Below are positions 1 through 8,639 of a stretch of 60,000 nucleotides of DNA, in pieces. The stretch comes from Symsagittifera roscoffensis (lineage: Eukaryota > Xenacoelomorpha > Acoela > Convolutidae). Position numbers and translations under genes: made by a program. The stretch is taken from positions 49,799,220 through 49,859,219 of the forward strand of contig NC_087063.1 of the NCBI RefSeq assembly GCF_963678635.1, read 5' to 3'. The notes beneath the pieces were generated by a model. It did no database searches, had not been told where the DNA came from, and worked only from the letters and a program-made list of their open reading frames with translations. The first letter of the stretch is position 1. Every line of letters begins with the position of its first letter.

Positions 1-1320
1 CGACTCCGTCATACAGATCCTCTGATGGTCTATTTGCACCACTTCATTAAATTCCGAGCTTTCCACCGACTTGAGTGGGAATTTCATCTTCCTTGGGTCT
101 TTCACTTGCAAGCATGCCAGGGATGCATTCATCCACATCTCACAGGCTTTCCTCAACCCTGGCCAATCGAACCTGTGAAGTATTTTTTGTTGCACCATGT
201 CTATCCCCTGGTGCCCCATTTGGTCATGCGATCTGAACAGCACCTCTGTCTGATACAATTGTGGTAATATGATGAGGTTGTGCTTGTGTAGTATCTTCTC
301 CTCGTCTTTTCTCTTGCATGCTACCACCCCGTCAGCCGTGTGATAGAGTAACTCTTTCCTCTCTTTGTAGAACTGGCTCAGGATCTTGTAGCTGTCTTCT
401 TCAAGTTCCCCTTTCTCCTTGGACCCCATTCGGATCCAATTGGAGAGATTACTTGTCATCTTGTCATTCTTCTGGGCTCTTATCAGGTCCGACAGCCTAT
501 ATCTCGCCTTGACATATTCCTTCAGCGCCATGATCTGCCCATTCATCTCCCCAGGGTTGTGGACATCGTCATTCAGCTTCACGCATACTATCCCCTTTAC
601 TATCTTCATGTCATCCTCTGGCACCAGATTTGTTCTCACAATTGAGTTGCTTGATACTTCCCTGAATGGCTTCCTCGAAACTGCAATCCTTTCAAGTTCT
701 TCACCTCCTCGTACTTCCTGCACGTCCAAGTTGAAGGTTCCTGAGGACGGATCTGTTTGTAATTCCCTGTCGCGGTGTCTAATCTTTTCTTCTGCCAATA
801 TCATGCAGAGACTATCTTGATTGTCACTGCTCGCTTCCGAGTCCTCATCCCACATTTCACACTCCCCGGACAAATTTTCTCCCTCAGTGTTTTCTTCTTC
901 TGTGGACGTGGACCGCTCCCCGGACTCTTGACCTAGTCCCAGGTATTCAGCTTCTTCCTTGAACTCCACTCTCTTTTTCCTAACTCTAGTGTGTTCAAGT
1001 AAGTCGGCTGGGATCTTTTCAACCAGTGACTGCACCACTTCCTTCCCATCAAGGTTAGTCACCTTCGAGGTATTTCTATCACTAGCTGTCCCGCTCTTTC
1101 GCAGTATTGTGACCTCAGGTTCCTCCTTACAGTTTTCTTGAATCACGGGCTTATCATCTGCTAGTTTCTCGAGTAACCTCTTTAAGTCATCTTCTATTTG
1201 TGCTTCCCCCGTCTCTACCTGGTTAAGATCGTAGCCTTTTGCTTTGAGCGTCTCCCTCACGATCTTTGACTTATCATTATTCCTATCGGCATCCCTCTGT
1301 TCTTTTTCAAGATTGTTTCT
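1..1320 (-). CDS. Pol C-terminal part: linker and integrase zinc-binding domain (partial)
   Basis: The minus-strand frame is open without a stop from about 1320 to the window start. It is in the -1 frame relative to the upstream RT-RNase H reading frame, and the switch falls near 1300-1313, where the upstream frame runs out at 1257. The first 250 or so codons are an acidic Glu/Ser-rich linker. Then comes the integrase HHCC zinc domain: His residues in RSHDQMGH (about 225-205) and Cys residues in the KACEMWMNASLACLQ stretch (about 150-105). The final codons EVVQID include the first Asp of the DDE catalytic triad, and the window ends just after. In an active element this enzyme inserts the cDNA into chromosomes. 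A one-base deletion in this copy, rather than programmed frameshifting, best explains the frame change. Confidence 0.8.
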
Positions 1321-2738
1321 TTCGTAGTATCTTTTGGTAATTCGGGGTGATCTTCTATTGGTTTGCCTGATTTGTCCAAGCATCTCGTGAGAGGAAGAAT
1401 GTCATACGTTTCCTTGTCCATGAAGGAGAAGCCATCCTTGATCTCAGGTCTATCTGCCTCCCTCTGTTCTTGTCTCTCGTAGAACTCCGTCTTCTTGCTC
1501 AAGCTGTCAGCATTTTGATGTTTGTCTCGTGTTCTATGCTCAATTATCATATCGTATCCGTCCAGGCGAACTATCCACCTCCCAATGTAACTTTGGTCCA
1601 TTGAGTACGTCTTCAGCCAGCTTAGTGCCATGTTGTCGACTCGCAGCTTGAATGGCTCGCTGCTTAGGTCTGCCCTATATTTCTCGACAAAGGTAACCAC
1701 CGCAAATATCTCTGCTTTTGGTGCTCCGTACTTCATTTCCGTGTCACTTAGGACTTTGCTCCCGTACGCTATTGGTCTCAATACTGTCTTCCCGTTCCAC
1801 TCTTGTTCCTGGTGGAGTATTCCCGATATCGCTACTACCGACGCGTCCGTATCCAGCACGTACATCCCTTTCTCTGTTGGCATCCCTAGTACTGGTGCCT
1901 CGCACAACTCTTTCTTTATTCTCTGGAATGACTCTTCCGCTGCGTTGTTCCACGTGAACTTCTTGCCCTTGTGTCTCATTAACTGTTGCATCGGATAAAC
2001 CTTGTCTGCATAGCCTTTGACGAATTCTCTGTAGTAATTTGCAAAACCCAGGAAGCTCATCAATTGGTGTTCCGTTTTCGGCGATTTCCAAGTTAGATCT
2101 GCTTCTACTGCGTCTGGATCTGGTCTGATGCCGTGTTTGTCCATCATCCTGCCCAAGTATTTTATCGAGTCCTTGAGTATCTCACACTTTGATGGTTTGC
2201 ACTTCAGCCCCGACCTCTTCATACACGCAAATACTTCGTCAAGTATCTCAATGTGGTCCTCTAGTGTGGGTGTCGCTATTACCACGTCATCCACGTAGCA
2301 CATTACCAGATTGCCGTACTTTTTCGTCACACCTACCAGCGCGTGTGCCGTTAGCCGCTGAAACGTGGCTGTGGCATTGCATAGTCCAAACGGCGTCCGT
2401 TTCCATTGAAACAGACCCAACTCGCAGGCAAACCCTGTCTTGTCCCTGTCCTGTTTCCTGAGTGGTACCTGCCAAAAGGCCGAGCCTAAATCAAGAGTCG
2501 TAAAAAATTTTGCATCACCCAACTTCGAGAGACTCTCATCAATCCTAGGTATGGGATAGGCATCCTTCACCGTGACGGAGTTCAGGTATCGAAAGTCACA
2601 GCAAAACCTCAACTGGTCGCCTTTCTTTTTGGCCATCACTACTCCACACGCCCACGGTGATTTGGATGGTTCTATCAAGTCATACTCTAGTAGCGTTTCA
2701 ATCTCCTTTCTACACGCATCCGATTTGTGTGGGGTCAT
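1257..2738 (-). CDS. pol: Reverse transcriptase and RNase H (Ty3/gypsy pol, 493 codons from first Met)
   Basis: RT palm motifs are TLDLGSAFWQ at residues 81-90 and MCYVDD at 146-151, which carry the three metal-binding Asp residues. FGLCNATATFQR (117-128) and the primer-grip-like KYLGRMM (193-199) also fit gypsy RT. RNase H follows with Asp298 (DTDAS), Glu343 (KAE), Asp368 (VDNMALSW) and Asp411 (NADSLS), the D-E-D-D set. The frame is open upstream to 2831, where one TAA separates it from the protease frame, so Met at 2738 is only the first ATG and not the natural start. The product would copy element RNA into DNA in virus-like particles. All catalytic residues are present. Confidence 0.92.
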   Translation of the reverse strand: MTPHKSDACRKEIETLLEYDLIEPSKSPWACGVVMAKKKGDQLRFCCDFRYLNSVTVKDAYPIPRIDESLSKLGDAKFFTTLDLGSAFWQVPLRKQDRDKTGFACELGLFQWKRTPFGLCNATATFQRLTAHALVGVTKKYGNLVMCYVDDVVIATPTLEDHIEILDEVFACMKRSGLKCKPSKCEILKDSIKYLGRMMDKHGIRPDPDAVEADLTWKSPKTEHQLMSFLGFANYYREFVKGYADKVYPMQQLMRHKGKKFTWNNAAEESFQRIKKELCEAPVLGMPTEKGMYVLDTDASVVAISGILHQEQEWNGKTVLRPIAYGSKVLSDTEMKYGAPKAEIFAVVTFVEKYRADLSSEPFKLRVDNMALSWLKTYSMDQSYIGRWIVRLDGYDMIIEHRTRDKHQNADSLSKKTEFYERQEQREADRPEIKDGFSFMDKETYDILPLTRCLDKSGKPIEDHPELPKDTTKETILKKNRGMPIGIMISQRS

Positions 2739-2831
2739 GCGCCTCGCCCCCTCCCTGTGCGGTATTGCGTTTTCCTGAAGTTCTATTTCATGCCCAACAA
2801 AATTACAACACCCGATGTCTGCCTTATGTCT

Positions 2832-4325
2832 TTAAAAAACCTCCTCGTTCCGTTCTAGTACGTCCTTGATGGCTTCGAGCTGTTCGTCTGTTAACTTGCC
2901 TCTTAAGTGTTCAATTTCCGGTAAGACCGGTTTATCACTCTGTATTTCATCTAGTGTGGGCCGTTCCGGGAAATTCGAACAGCTCGATAGTCCATCGTCT
3001 GTCTCTGACTTAAGTGACTTCACAAGACCTGATGAATCTTTTATTTTCGTCAATGGTCTCAAGATACAAATTTTGTCCCTATGATTGGGAGAATCAACAA
3101 CTTCATTTTGTTTATGGTTTTCAGTCATTTCATATCGAGTTTTTACAGGTAAAGCATACCCCAGTTTACTCCCCCTCTGTATCGTAATTGGCATGTCAAG
3201 GGTATTCAACAAGACACTCACGCAGAGACCGCTCTTCGTGATCGAAATGGATCTTCCTAAAACAGCAGCACTTTGACTATTTGGATTTGGGACTATGCAT
3301 ACCTGCTTGTTGTCACTTAGTTCATTGTAATTTTTCATTCGTAAGCTTACGATCGCCGCCTCGTTCGCCTTTAGCCTCACCCTCCTACTCAAGAACACCG
3401 GTGCTTTGGTCTCATTTGCCATTATTAAATTTACCGGTTTGATTGCGTACCTCCTATCTGGGTTCCGTATCCTGAACATTGCGTTGTTTAGATCAATAGC
3501 TACATCAAAGTTCCTGATGAAGTCTCTGCCTAAAATAAATTGGTCAGACTCATCTAGGTTTTCTACCACAAGAAAGCTCATCCACAGGTTACGTTCCCCC
3601 AGACTCAGGGCTATTATAGGCGTTCTGCCCAACACCCGCAGGGCCCCTTTGTTTGCAGCTGACAACCGTATTCTTGAATCTATCAAATCATCTTTGTTGA
3701 AGCCCATTCGTTCCCAAGTTTCGATTGGTATGACACTCAAGACTGCTCCCGTATCAAGTAACCCACGTAACTGAGTCTTCTTACCACTTATGTCAAGCAC
3801 ATGTGCTGTCACATCTGCCTCTGTCCCGATCTGCATTGCATCATCCTCAAGCATGGCGCAGTGTCCAATCGATTTCACTTTCAACTCTTCTTTTCCCACG
3901 TAGATTTGCCCAATTAGATCTTCATCACATGTAATCATTGTTTTCGTATAGATGTTGATTCCATCTATATTTAGCATCACCTCATGTGGACCATAAGCTT
4001 CTGTGTACCTGTTATCAACACGTACCGACTTGCTACCCCCTCTCGCGAGTAGTGCCCTCAATGCTCTAGAAGTCGTTTGTGGGCTTATACAACTCAAGTA
4101 ATCTGCGTACACATCAATGTGCATTATTGTCTGGTCACTTGGTTCGCTCAAGTTTCTCGTTACTTCATGGCCGCCCACAGTGATTATTGACATTATTCTT
4201 GCCCCAATCTTTGTTATGCCAAATGGTTTTCCTCTAACCATCTTTACAGTGTTGCAGTTTCCATTTTTTGTCGACCCCTCAGCAGCTTCTGGTATTGTTT
4301 GTGAGCGACTTAATGCTTCGTTCAT
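2832..4325 (-). CDS. Aspartic protease region of family A Gag-Pol (497 codons)
   Basis: The retropepsin active site GLLDTGAVLSVIP lies at residues 188-200, and a downstream ILGRDFI (264-270) matches the second conserved retropepsin motif. About 180 residues precede the protease and about 220 follow, ending in LERNEEVF, directly before RT in the same frame. The closing TAA (2834-2832) is in frame with the RT frame below. At the equivalent place the second A copy has a Pro codon, so the stop is probably a mutation. The preceding stop at about 4331-4329 is TGA where the frame would read CGA, a typical CpG transition. In an active element this enzyme would process the Gag-Pol polyprotein. Confidence 0.88.
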   Translation of the reverse strand: MNEALSRSQTIPEAAEGSTKNGNCNTVKMVRGKPFGITKIGARIMSIITVGGHEVTRNLSEPSDQTIMHIDVYADYLSCISPQTTSRALRALLARGGSKSVRVDNRYTEAYGPHEVMLNIDGINIYTKTMITCDEDLIGQIYVGKEELKVKSIGHCAMLEDDAMQIGTEADVTAHVLDISGKKTQLRGLLDTGAVLSVIPIETWERMGFNKDDLIDSRIRLSAANKGALRVLGRTPIIALSLGERNLWMSFLVVENLDESDQFILGRDFIRNFDVAIDLNNAMFRIRNPDRRYAIKPVNLIMANETKAPVFLSRRVRLKANEAAIVSLRMKNYNELSDNKQVCIVPNPNSQSAAVLGRSISITKSGLCVSVLLNTLDMPITIQRGSKLGYALPVKTRYEMTENHKQNEVVDSPNHRDKICILRPLTKIKDSSGLVKSLKSETDDGLSSCSNFPERPTLDEIQSDKPVLPEIEHLRGKLTDEQLEAIKDVLERNEEVF

Positions 4326-4331
4326 TTTCTG

Positions 4332-4736
4332 TCATTCAATTTCTTGCTTCAGCCGTTGTTCTATTTCTTTCGCTGCCAGGTCCTGTTTCACTTTGTTGAT
4401 AGCCTCCGCTGCCGCCTTCTCATGATTTATTTCCAGGGCGTTCTTTTCCGTGGCCTCTATTGCACTATTACATTGTGTTACAGCTTTCACTGTTTTCGTC
4501 GGTAGCTCCGCACTTGGTTTTTCTAGGTTTTTCGTCTCAAATTCACCTTGTCTGTTTCTCTGGTTCTGTACCGCTGCTAGCGCCAACTTGTGTTTTGGAT
4601 GACTCTGATTCTTAACCGCCTCCCAAAACAACGGACAGTCCATCCTGAAGTGCCCCTCTTGGTTGTAGAAGAAGCATCTTGCACCTGTTTTGATGATCAA
4701 GCCACTATAGAACTCGTGTTCTTCCATCTGGCTCAT
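4332..4736 (-). CDS. gag: Gag C-terminal part with damaged second zinc knuckle
   Basis: Codons 21-34 read CFFYNQEGHFRMDC, a CCHC nucleocapsid zinc knuckle whose second Cys is replaced by Tyr in this copy. After it comes an Ala/Lys/Glu/Gln-rich helical tail, ending at the TGA that separates it from the protease frame. The reading frame is the same as that of the protease and of the 5336-4767 segment. In active Gag, CCHC knuckles bind element RNA during packaging. Loss of one Cys should weaken this finger. The Met at 4736 is only the first ATG after a frame-disrupted stretch. Confidence 0.78.
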   Translation of the reverse strand: MSQMEEHEFYSGLIIKTGARCFFYNQEGHFRMDCPLFWEAVKNQSHPKHKLALAAVQNQRNRQGEFETKNLEKPSAELPTKTVKAVTQCNSAIEATEKNALEINHEKAAAEAINKVKQDLAAKEIEQRLKQEIE

Positions 4737-4766
4737 ATCTTCCTCATCGGGTGCATGCCAAACTCT

Positions 4767-5336
4767 TCATGCCCTGTTTGTATGTCGTGCAATCCGCCAC
4801 ATGATGATCAGCTGATCCGCAGTTAGCGCATGATCTGCGTTTGTCCATGTCATCTCTGGGCTTGTACCATGACGACCTTTGTGGCTGACTCCCCCTTGCG
4901 TATTCCTGTTGTCTGAGTACGAGTATTTCTTGGGTTTCATCAGCATGTATTCTCTTGACTTCTGCCTCATCTCTTCTGGAGTTGGTGCATTGTCTTTCGA
5001 CAATGTATAGTATGTTGCTAACATCGTTCTCAAGTCATCACTCTTTACCCCATCAATGAACTTTGAGGCGATGCTGAAGTTCCCTCGATTGGTAGAATCC
5101 TCCGGGTCACTCCTTCTTCTCAAGCTCTCAAGATCATCTTGGAACCTGTGTATCGATTCATCGTCCCTTTGTCTTCTCTTTTCAAATCGCATCATCGCTT
5201 GATGACCCTTCATGCCTGAGCCGATTCTATTTAACAAAATTTCAAAGTTTTGTCCGCTGTATCGCGTTCCTGTTCTTTCTTCGCAACCACGCATTTCAAT
5301 GCCGTGCCTTCCAGATTGCTCAGTATCGCTGTGCAC
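4767..5336 (-). CDS. gag: Gag central (capsid-like) segment, with frameshift near its end
   Basis: About 190 codons, charged and helical, resembling the capsid region of Ty3/gypsy Gag, with a run of Arg/Asp/Glu and the segment RFEKRRQRDDESIHRFQDDL. The first zinc knuckle, CANCGSADHHVADC, is intact as a perfect C-X2-C-X4-H-X4-C but lies in another minus-strand frame at about 4832-4785. This frame therefore goes out of register at about 4890 and returns at about 4760. The N-terminal 30 codons here are also out of register with the upstream Gag frame (6715-5375), whose frame continues past its TAG stop to about 5235. Confidence 0.75.
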   Translation of the reverse strand: MHSDTEQSGRHGIEMRGCEERTGTRYSGQNFEILLNRIGSGMKGHQAMMRFEKRRQRDDESIHRFQDDLESLRRRSDPEDSTNRGNFSIASKFIDGVKSDDLRTMLATYYTLSKDNAPTPEEMRQKSREYMLMKPKKYSYSDNRNTQGGVSHKGRHGTSPEMTWTNADHALTADQLIIMWRIARHTNRA

Positions 5337-5374
5337 GCCTGCCTCTCATCGTTCAAATTGTCTTGTTCCAAGTG

Positions 5375-6715
5375 CTACCTCATGACTTCTACCCAAGTGT
5401 CAATGCATCCATCTGAATCATCTTTGAATTCTTTTGGTTTCTTGAAAGTTTTCCTGGATTTGTTGCTTCCTCTGTCACTCGAGTCGGTGTTCCTTGTAGC
5501 GAAGGCCTCTAGTGTCCTGTTCATCATTTCCCAGGTGCTTGCCCATGTCATGGCATCCGGTCCCACGTTGTTCTGAGTCGTGGAGTCTCCTGGACCACTT
5601 GTTGTGTTCGCTGTTCCACTTTTTATAATAGCCTTGGCCCCCACCGGTGCCGTACTCGCGGCCTCCCGGTTTACTGGTAACGGTGTTGACTGTCGTTTGT
5701 TCCTTTGTGGTTCCACGAAGTCAACTCTATTACCTTGTGTCCGCTCTACCGCTGGCCTGTCTTGTGGTGTTGAATTCCCCAAGATAGCGTCTAACTTTGT
5801 CTGTATAGCACTTGAGCTGTTAGCCTGGTCCCTACTCATCGTATTCATTCTCGTTTCCAAACTCCCCAACTGGCTATTCACTGCGTCATATCGCTGCTTC
5901 ATTTCTAGCATGTCTTTTCTGATGTTCTTGTCTCGCTCTCCATCAGTGGTTTCTACTTTGTCAGACATCTGCTGAAGCTTTTCCTCCGTTGCTCTCGCTA
6001 GATGGAAATAGTTGTCCAGGTACTCATGTTTGTTGTTTCTCATTTCCTTCCTTATCACATTTCTATCCTCTTCGCTGTGCTTCAGTTTCTCATCTATCTG
6101 ATCTAGCTTCGCCATCAAGTCGCTTAGCTCAAGAGTCGTTGTTCCATGGTCCGTTGTTGTCCTGTAGTCGGTCGCTGGTCCCGGTTTTTTCTGATCCTCG
6201 TTTTGATCGGTCCCTGTCGTTCTCCTGGATACTGTTCCGAATGTGTTGCTTTTCTCGACTTTCGTCTCCTCCACTGCTGCGTCTTTCGATCTCATTCCGA
6301 CCATCATCGCCAATCCATCAGTAAAAGACGTTCTCTTTTGAGACTCATCCTTCACCGTTTCTGGCGTGTTTCCTGTTGTGTCTTCCACGTTGTCTATCGG
6401 CGAGAACTCTATGGGCTTCAGGTTAGGTTCTTCCGCATTGGGCATCGGAGTTGACTCTGTCGTTTTCTTTCCCATTTCATCCACACTTTGATCCGGTGTC
6501 TCTAGTTCAATCTCGATGGTGGGTTCTACTCGTTCCCCTTCCGTGCCCTCTTTTGCTCTGTTCTCCGTGGTACTCCTCGTGCTGACCATACTAACTGAAA
6601 AGTTCTTCTTTGTTACCTTCGGACCCATTGATGTTGTTTTACGTAGCGACGAGTTATACTTTGTCTTCGCCTCGGTAGATCTTTTTTCAGCTACCGGTAC
6701 CCTGCTCCGCCTCAT
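5375..6715 (-). CDS. gag: Gag N-terminal segment with coiled coil (446 codons)
   Basis: The Met at 6715 opens a long basic/acidic N-terminal region, then a Thr/Glu/Pro-rich stretch. A strong coiled coil (about residues 200-305, heptad-like Leu/Met/Ile with Glu/Lys/Arg) follows, then a low-complexity Thr/Ser/Pro/Gly linker, then the start of a capsid-like domain (FKDDSDGCIDTWVEVMR). It stops at TAG, where the second A copy has a Leu codon (15732), so this is a nonsense mutation. The same N-terminus (SVSMVSTRS) is recognisable in the second copy at 14628 as SVSMVNTRS, which supports a translated start near here, although which ATG is used is not certain. Confidence 0.78.
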   Translation of the reverse strand: MRRSRVPVAEKRSTEAKTKYNSSLRKTTSMGPKVTKKNFSVSMVSTRSTTENRAKEGTEGERVEPTIEIELETPDQSVDEMGKKTTESTPMPNAEEPNLKPIEFSPIDNVEDTTGNTPETVKDESQKRTSFTDGLAMMVGMRSKDAAVEETKVEKSNTFGTVSRRTTGTDQNEDQKKPGPATDYRTTTDHGTTTLELSDLMAKLDQIDEKLKHSEEDRNVIRKEMRNNKHEYLDNYFHLARATEEKLQQMSDKVETTDGERDKNIRKDMLEMKQRYDAVNSQLGSLETRMNTMSRDQANSSSAIQTKLDAILGNSTPQDRPAVERTQGNRVDFVEPQRNKRQSTPLPVNREAASTAPVGAKAIIKSGTANTTSGPGDSTTQNNVGPDAMTWASTWEMMNRTLEAFATRNTDSSDRGSNKSRKTFKKPKEFKDDSDGCIDTWVEVMR

Positions 6716-6944
6716 TATTTACAATTGTTACTATTTACAGTATTACTATCTACAAAATTCTACTCTAAGGTTAAAACCTCTTTTGATAAAATTTTATAAA
6801 AAGAAATTTTCAATTTGCTAAAAACAACTTTTCCTGAGCTTATGAAATTTCTATGTGTTAGGATTGAATAAAAAATTGGATTTTGTAACTGACTTAGTGC
6901 TCTTCTAGTACCCCCTTGTTGATGCTGTTCCAAGACTTTCTCTC
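6716..6944 (-). other. Family A leader between minisatellite and gag
   Basis: About 230 bp of AT-rich DNA directly upstream of gag in element sense. No gene, splice signal or primer-binding site could be identified with confidence. In the second copy about 1.2 kb lies at the equivalent place, so one of the two has a large indel here. Confidence 0.5.
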
Positions 6945-7460
6945 TACTGTCCCAAGACTATTCTGTGTTGTCCCAGTACTTCTTGTTAGTGTCCCAAGAC
7001 CCTTGCCCTAAGACTACTGTCCCAAGACTACTGTCCCAAGACTACTGTCCCAAGACCAATGTCCCAAGACCAATGTCTCAAGACCAATGTCCCAAGACCA
7101 ATGTCCCAAGACCACTGTCCCAAGACCAATGTCCCAACACCACTGTCCCAAGACCAATGTCCCAAGACCACTGTCCCAAGACCAATGTCCCAAGACCAAT
7201 GTCCCAAGACCACTGTCCCAAGACCAATGTCCCAAGACCACTGTCCCAAGACCAATGTCCCAAGACCACTGTCCCAAGACCAATGTCCCAAGACAAATGT
7301 CCCAAGACTGTTTCGTACCAAGACTGCTCTGGTCCAAGACTGTCCCAAGGCTGCACTGTCCCAAGACTGTCCCAAGACTGATCTGTCCCGAGACTGTCCC
7401 AAGACCGTGTTGCTCCAAGACTGTCCCCAGACTGCAATGTCCCAAGACTTCTTCGGTACT
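6945..7460. repeat. 14-bp minisatellite in the family A leader
   Basis: From 7011 to about 7304 there are about 21 near-perfect copies of a 14-bp unit, AGACCAATGTCCCA alternating with AGACCACTGTCCCA and a few AGACTACTGTCCCA. Degenerate, irregularly spaced copies with other spacers flank it at 6945-7010 and 7305-7460. Since 14 bp is not a multiple of three and the unit has no stop in most frames, long meaningless ORFs appear on both strands. The alternation of the A and C variants suggests that expansion partly used a 28-bp higher-order unit. Confidence 0.95.
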
Positions 7461-7499
7461 GTCCCAATACTTGTCACTGAGTGTCTGGATATCGGATCT

Positions 7500-7551
7500 C
7501 TTCTTCTTCGTTGTAGGGACTACCTTCTTCTTCGTTGTAGGAACCACTGTA
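7500..7551. repeat. Two tandem copies of a short repeat
   Basis: TTCTTCTTCGTTGTAGG occurs twice in a row with a spacing of about 24 bp, just beyond the 14-bp minisatellite. It is a small, local duplication in the family A leader. Confidence 0.7.
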
Positions 7552-7569
7552 CCTTTTACCACCACTTGA

Positions 7570-8160
7570 GCTCTAGTAAAAATTTTCCCAAAATCCCTAT
7601 CTTAATGGTCAAAACCCAAATACTAATCCCCCTGTATTTGTCTCCCTCTCTATGTTTCAGGCTATTTCAAACCCTAAATTCCCCGCAGATATCTTGTGAT
7701 CACCTGTTCGTTAAAATACCAACAACAAATTTTCACCAAAACGTAATAATTTAAACTGGAAAAATTTTCAAAAACAGTTGGATGAAACCTCCTGAGATTC
7801 AAGGTTGACCGATGTCAATCTTTGTCCGAAAAAATGTCTGGTACCCGATTGCCACGCGTTTTCCTCCCCCCTGCTAGCGATTTTATGAGGTATCACAAAA
7901 ACTGTCTATGTCCGTTCCCCCCTACCGATCCGACCAGGGTACCTACCTTAACCTGATTTTAAATTTAGATATCCGCTTCTTATTTCCAACGCGTGTAAGT
8001 ATCTAATGTAACTAAATCGACGATGCCGAACAATTAGTTACTCTAACGTAACCCCCCTTTTTACAATTTACAACCGCTAACCTCTAACTTAACCAGCCCC
8101 CCTTCTAACGTCCCCCCTCTTTAGCCCCCCTCTTAAGCCGAAAAATCCCTTAAGCGCCGG
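7570..8160 (-). other. Family A leader, conserved with second copy
   Basis: Non-coding. Read on the minus strand it matches the plus strand at about 12600-13030: a G-rich stretch around GCTTAAG, then TTGTAAATTGTAAAAAGG, then a GGTACCAG-containing block followed by a TTTTTTC-GGA motif. The match shows that the second copy is in opposite orientation and helps to place the 5' part of the element. C-tracts on the plus strand at 8040-8140 correspond to G-tracts in element RNA. Confidence 0.65.
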
Positions 8161-8369
8161 GTGCTAAACCTCTCGAGAGGAAACCGTAGACCTGTTTCCA
8201 GGCCTGCTTGTGTTAAAACTTCCTCAAAACAATGGGGCTCCGCTTATCCAATTTTACACTTATCTCCTATAATGTAATGTGGATTCTAACGATACCCGTT
8301 TGCCCAACTTGAGAACACCCCTGTGCGTCCTCTTGTTGTGATCCCGTGCTGGTTGTCTCCGTTCTTCAC

Positions 8370-8575
8370 TTGACAGGAGCACCACCTTCCCACTTGGCTG
8401 GTCACCTCTTCCAGTCAAGTTTCCAGTCGGTTCAGCTCAGTCCTTCTGAACCTCTTCCAGTCAGGTCTCCTAGTGGTCCGGTTCGATCCTTGTGAACCAC
8501 TTTCCCACTCGGCTGGTCACCCTTTCCAGTCAAGTCTCCTAGTGGTCCGGCTAGGTTGCAATCTATCTGAAAACC
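8370..8575. repeat. Internal repeats in the 5' region of family A
   Basis: Three overlapping modules built from GGCTGGTCACC, CTTCCAGTCAAGT and CCTAGTGGTCCGG recur at about 8388, 8450 and 8508. The best two copies are roughly 120 bp apart. The stretch is GC-richer than its surroundings and may be part of the LTR or leader. I could not find LTR ends around it. Confidence 0.65.
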
Positions 8576-8639
8576 CTTAACAACGCCCCCCACTCGGGCA
8601 CCTTATTGAAGTCGCTGGTTTAAATTGCTAGATTGATCG

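Noticed and set aside
1630-6454. Plus-strand ORFs of 60-130 codons across the first A element
   Set aside because: Antisense shadows of the minus-strand gag-pol frames, which carry the recognisable motifs.
7014-7754. Several long overlapping ORFs on both strands (up to 231 codons) rich in Pro-Gln-Asp-Cys-Pro-Lys or Leu-Gly-Thr-Val repeats
   Set aside because: They are translations of the 14-bp minisatellite, which lacks stops in most frames. No unique coding sequence supports them.
8450-8600. Possible tRNA primer-binding site (TGGTTCACAAGGATCGAACC on the minus strand)
   Set aside because: It contains a B-box complement, but the distance to the terminal TGG does not fit a tRNA 3' end. It is part of an internal repeat found in three variants.
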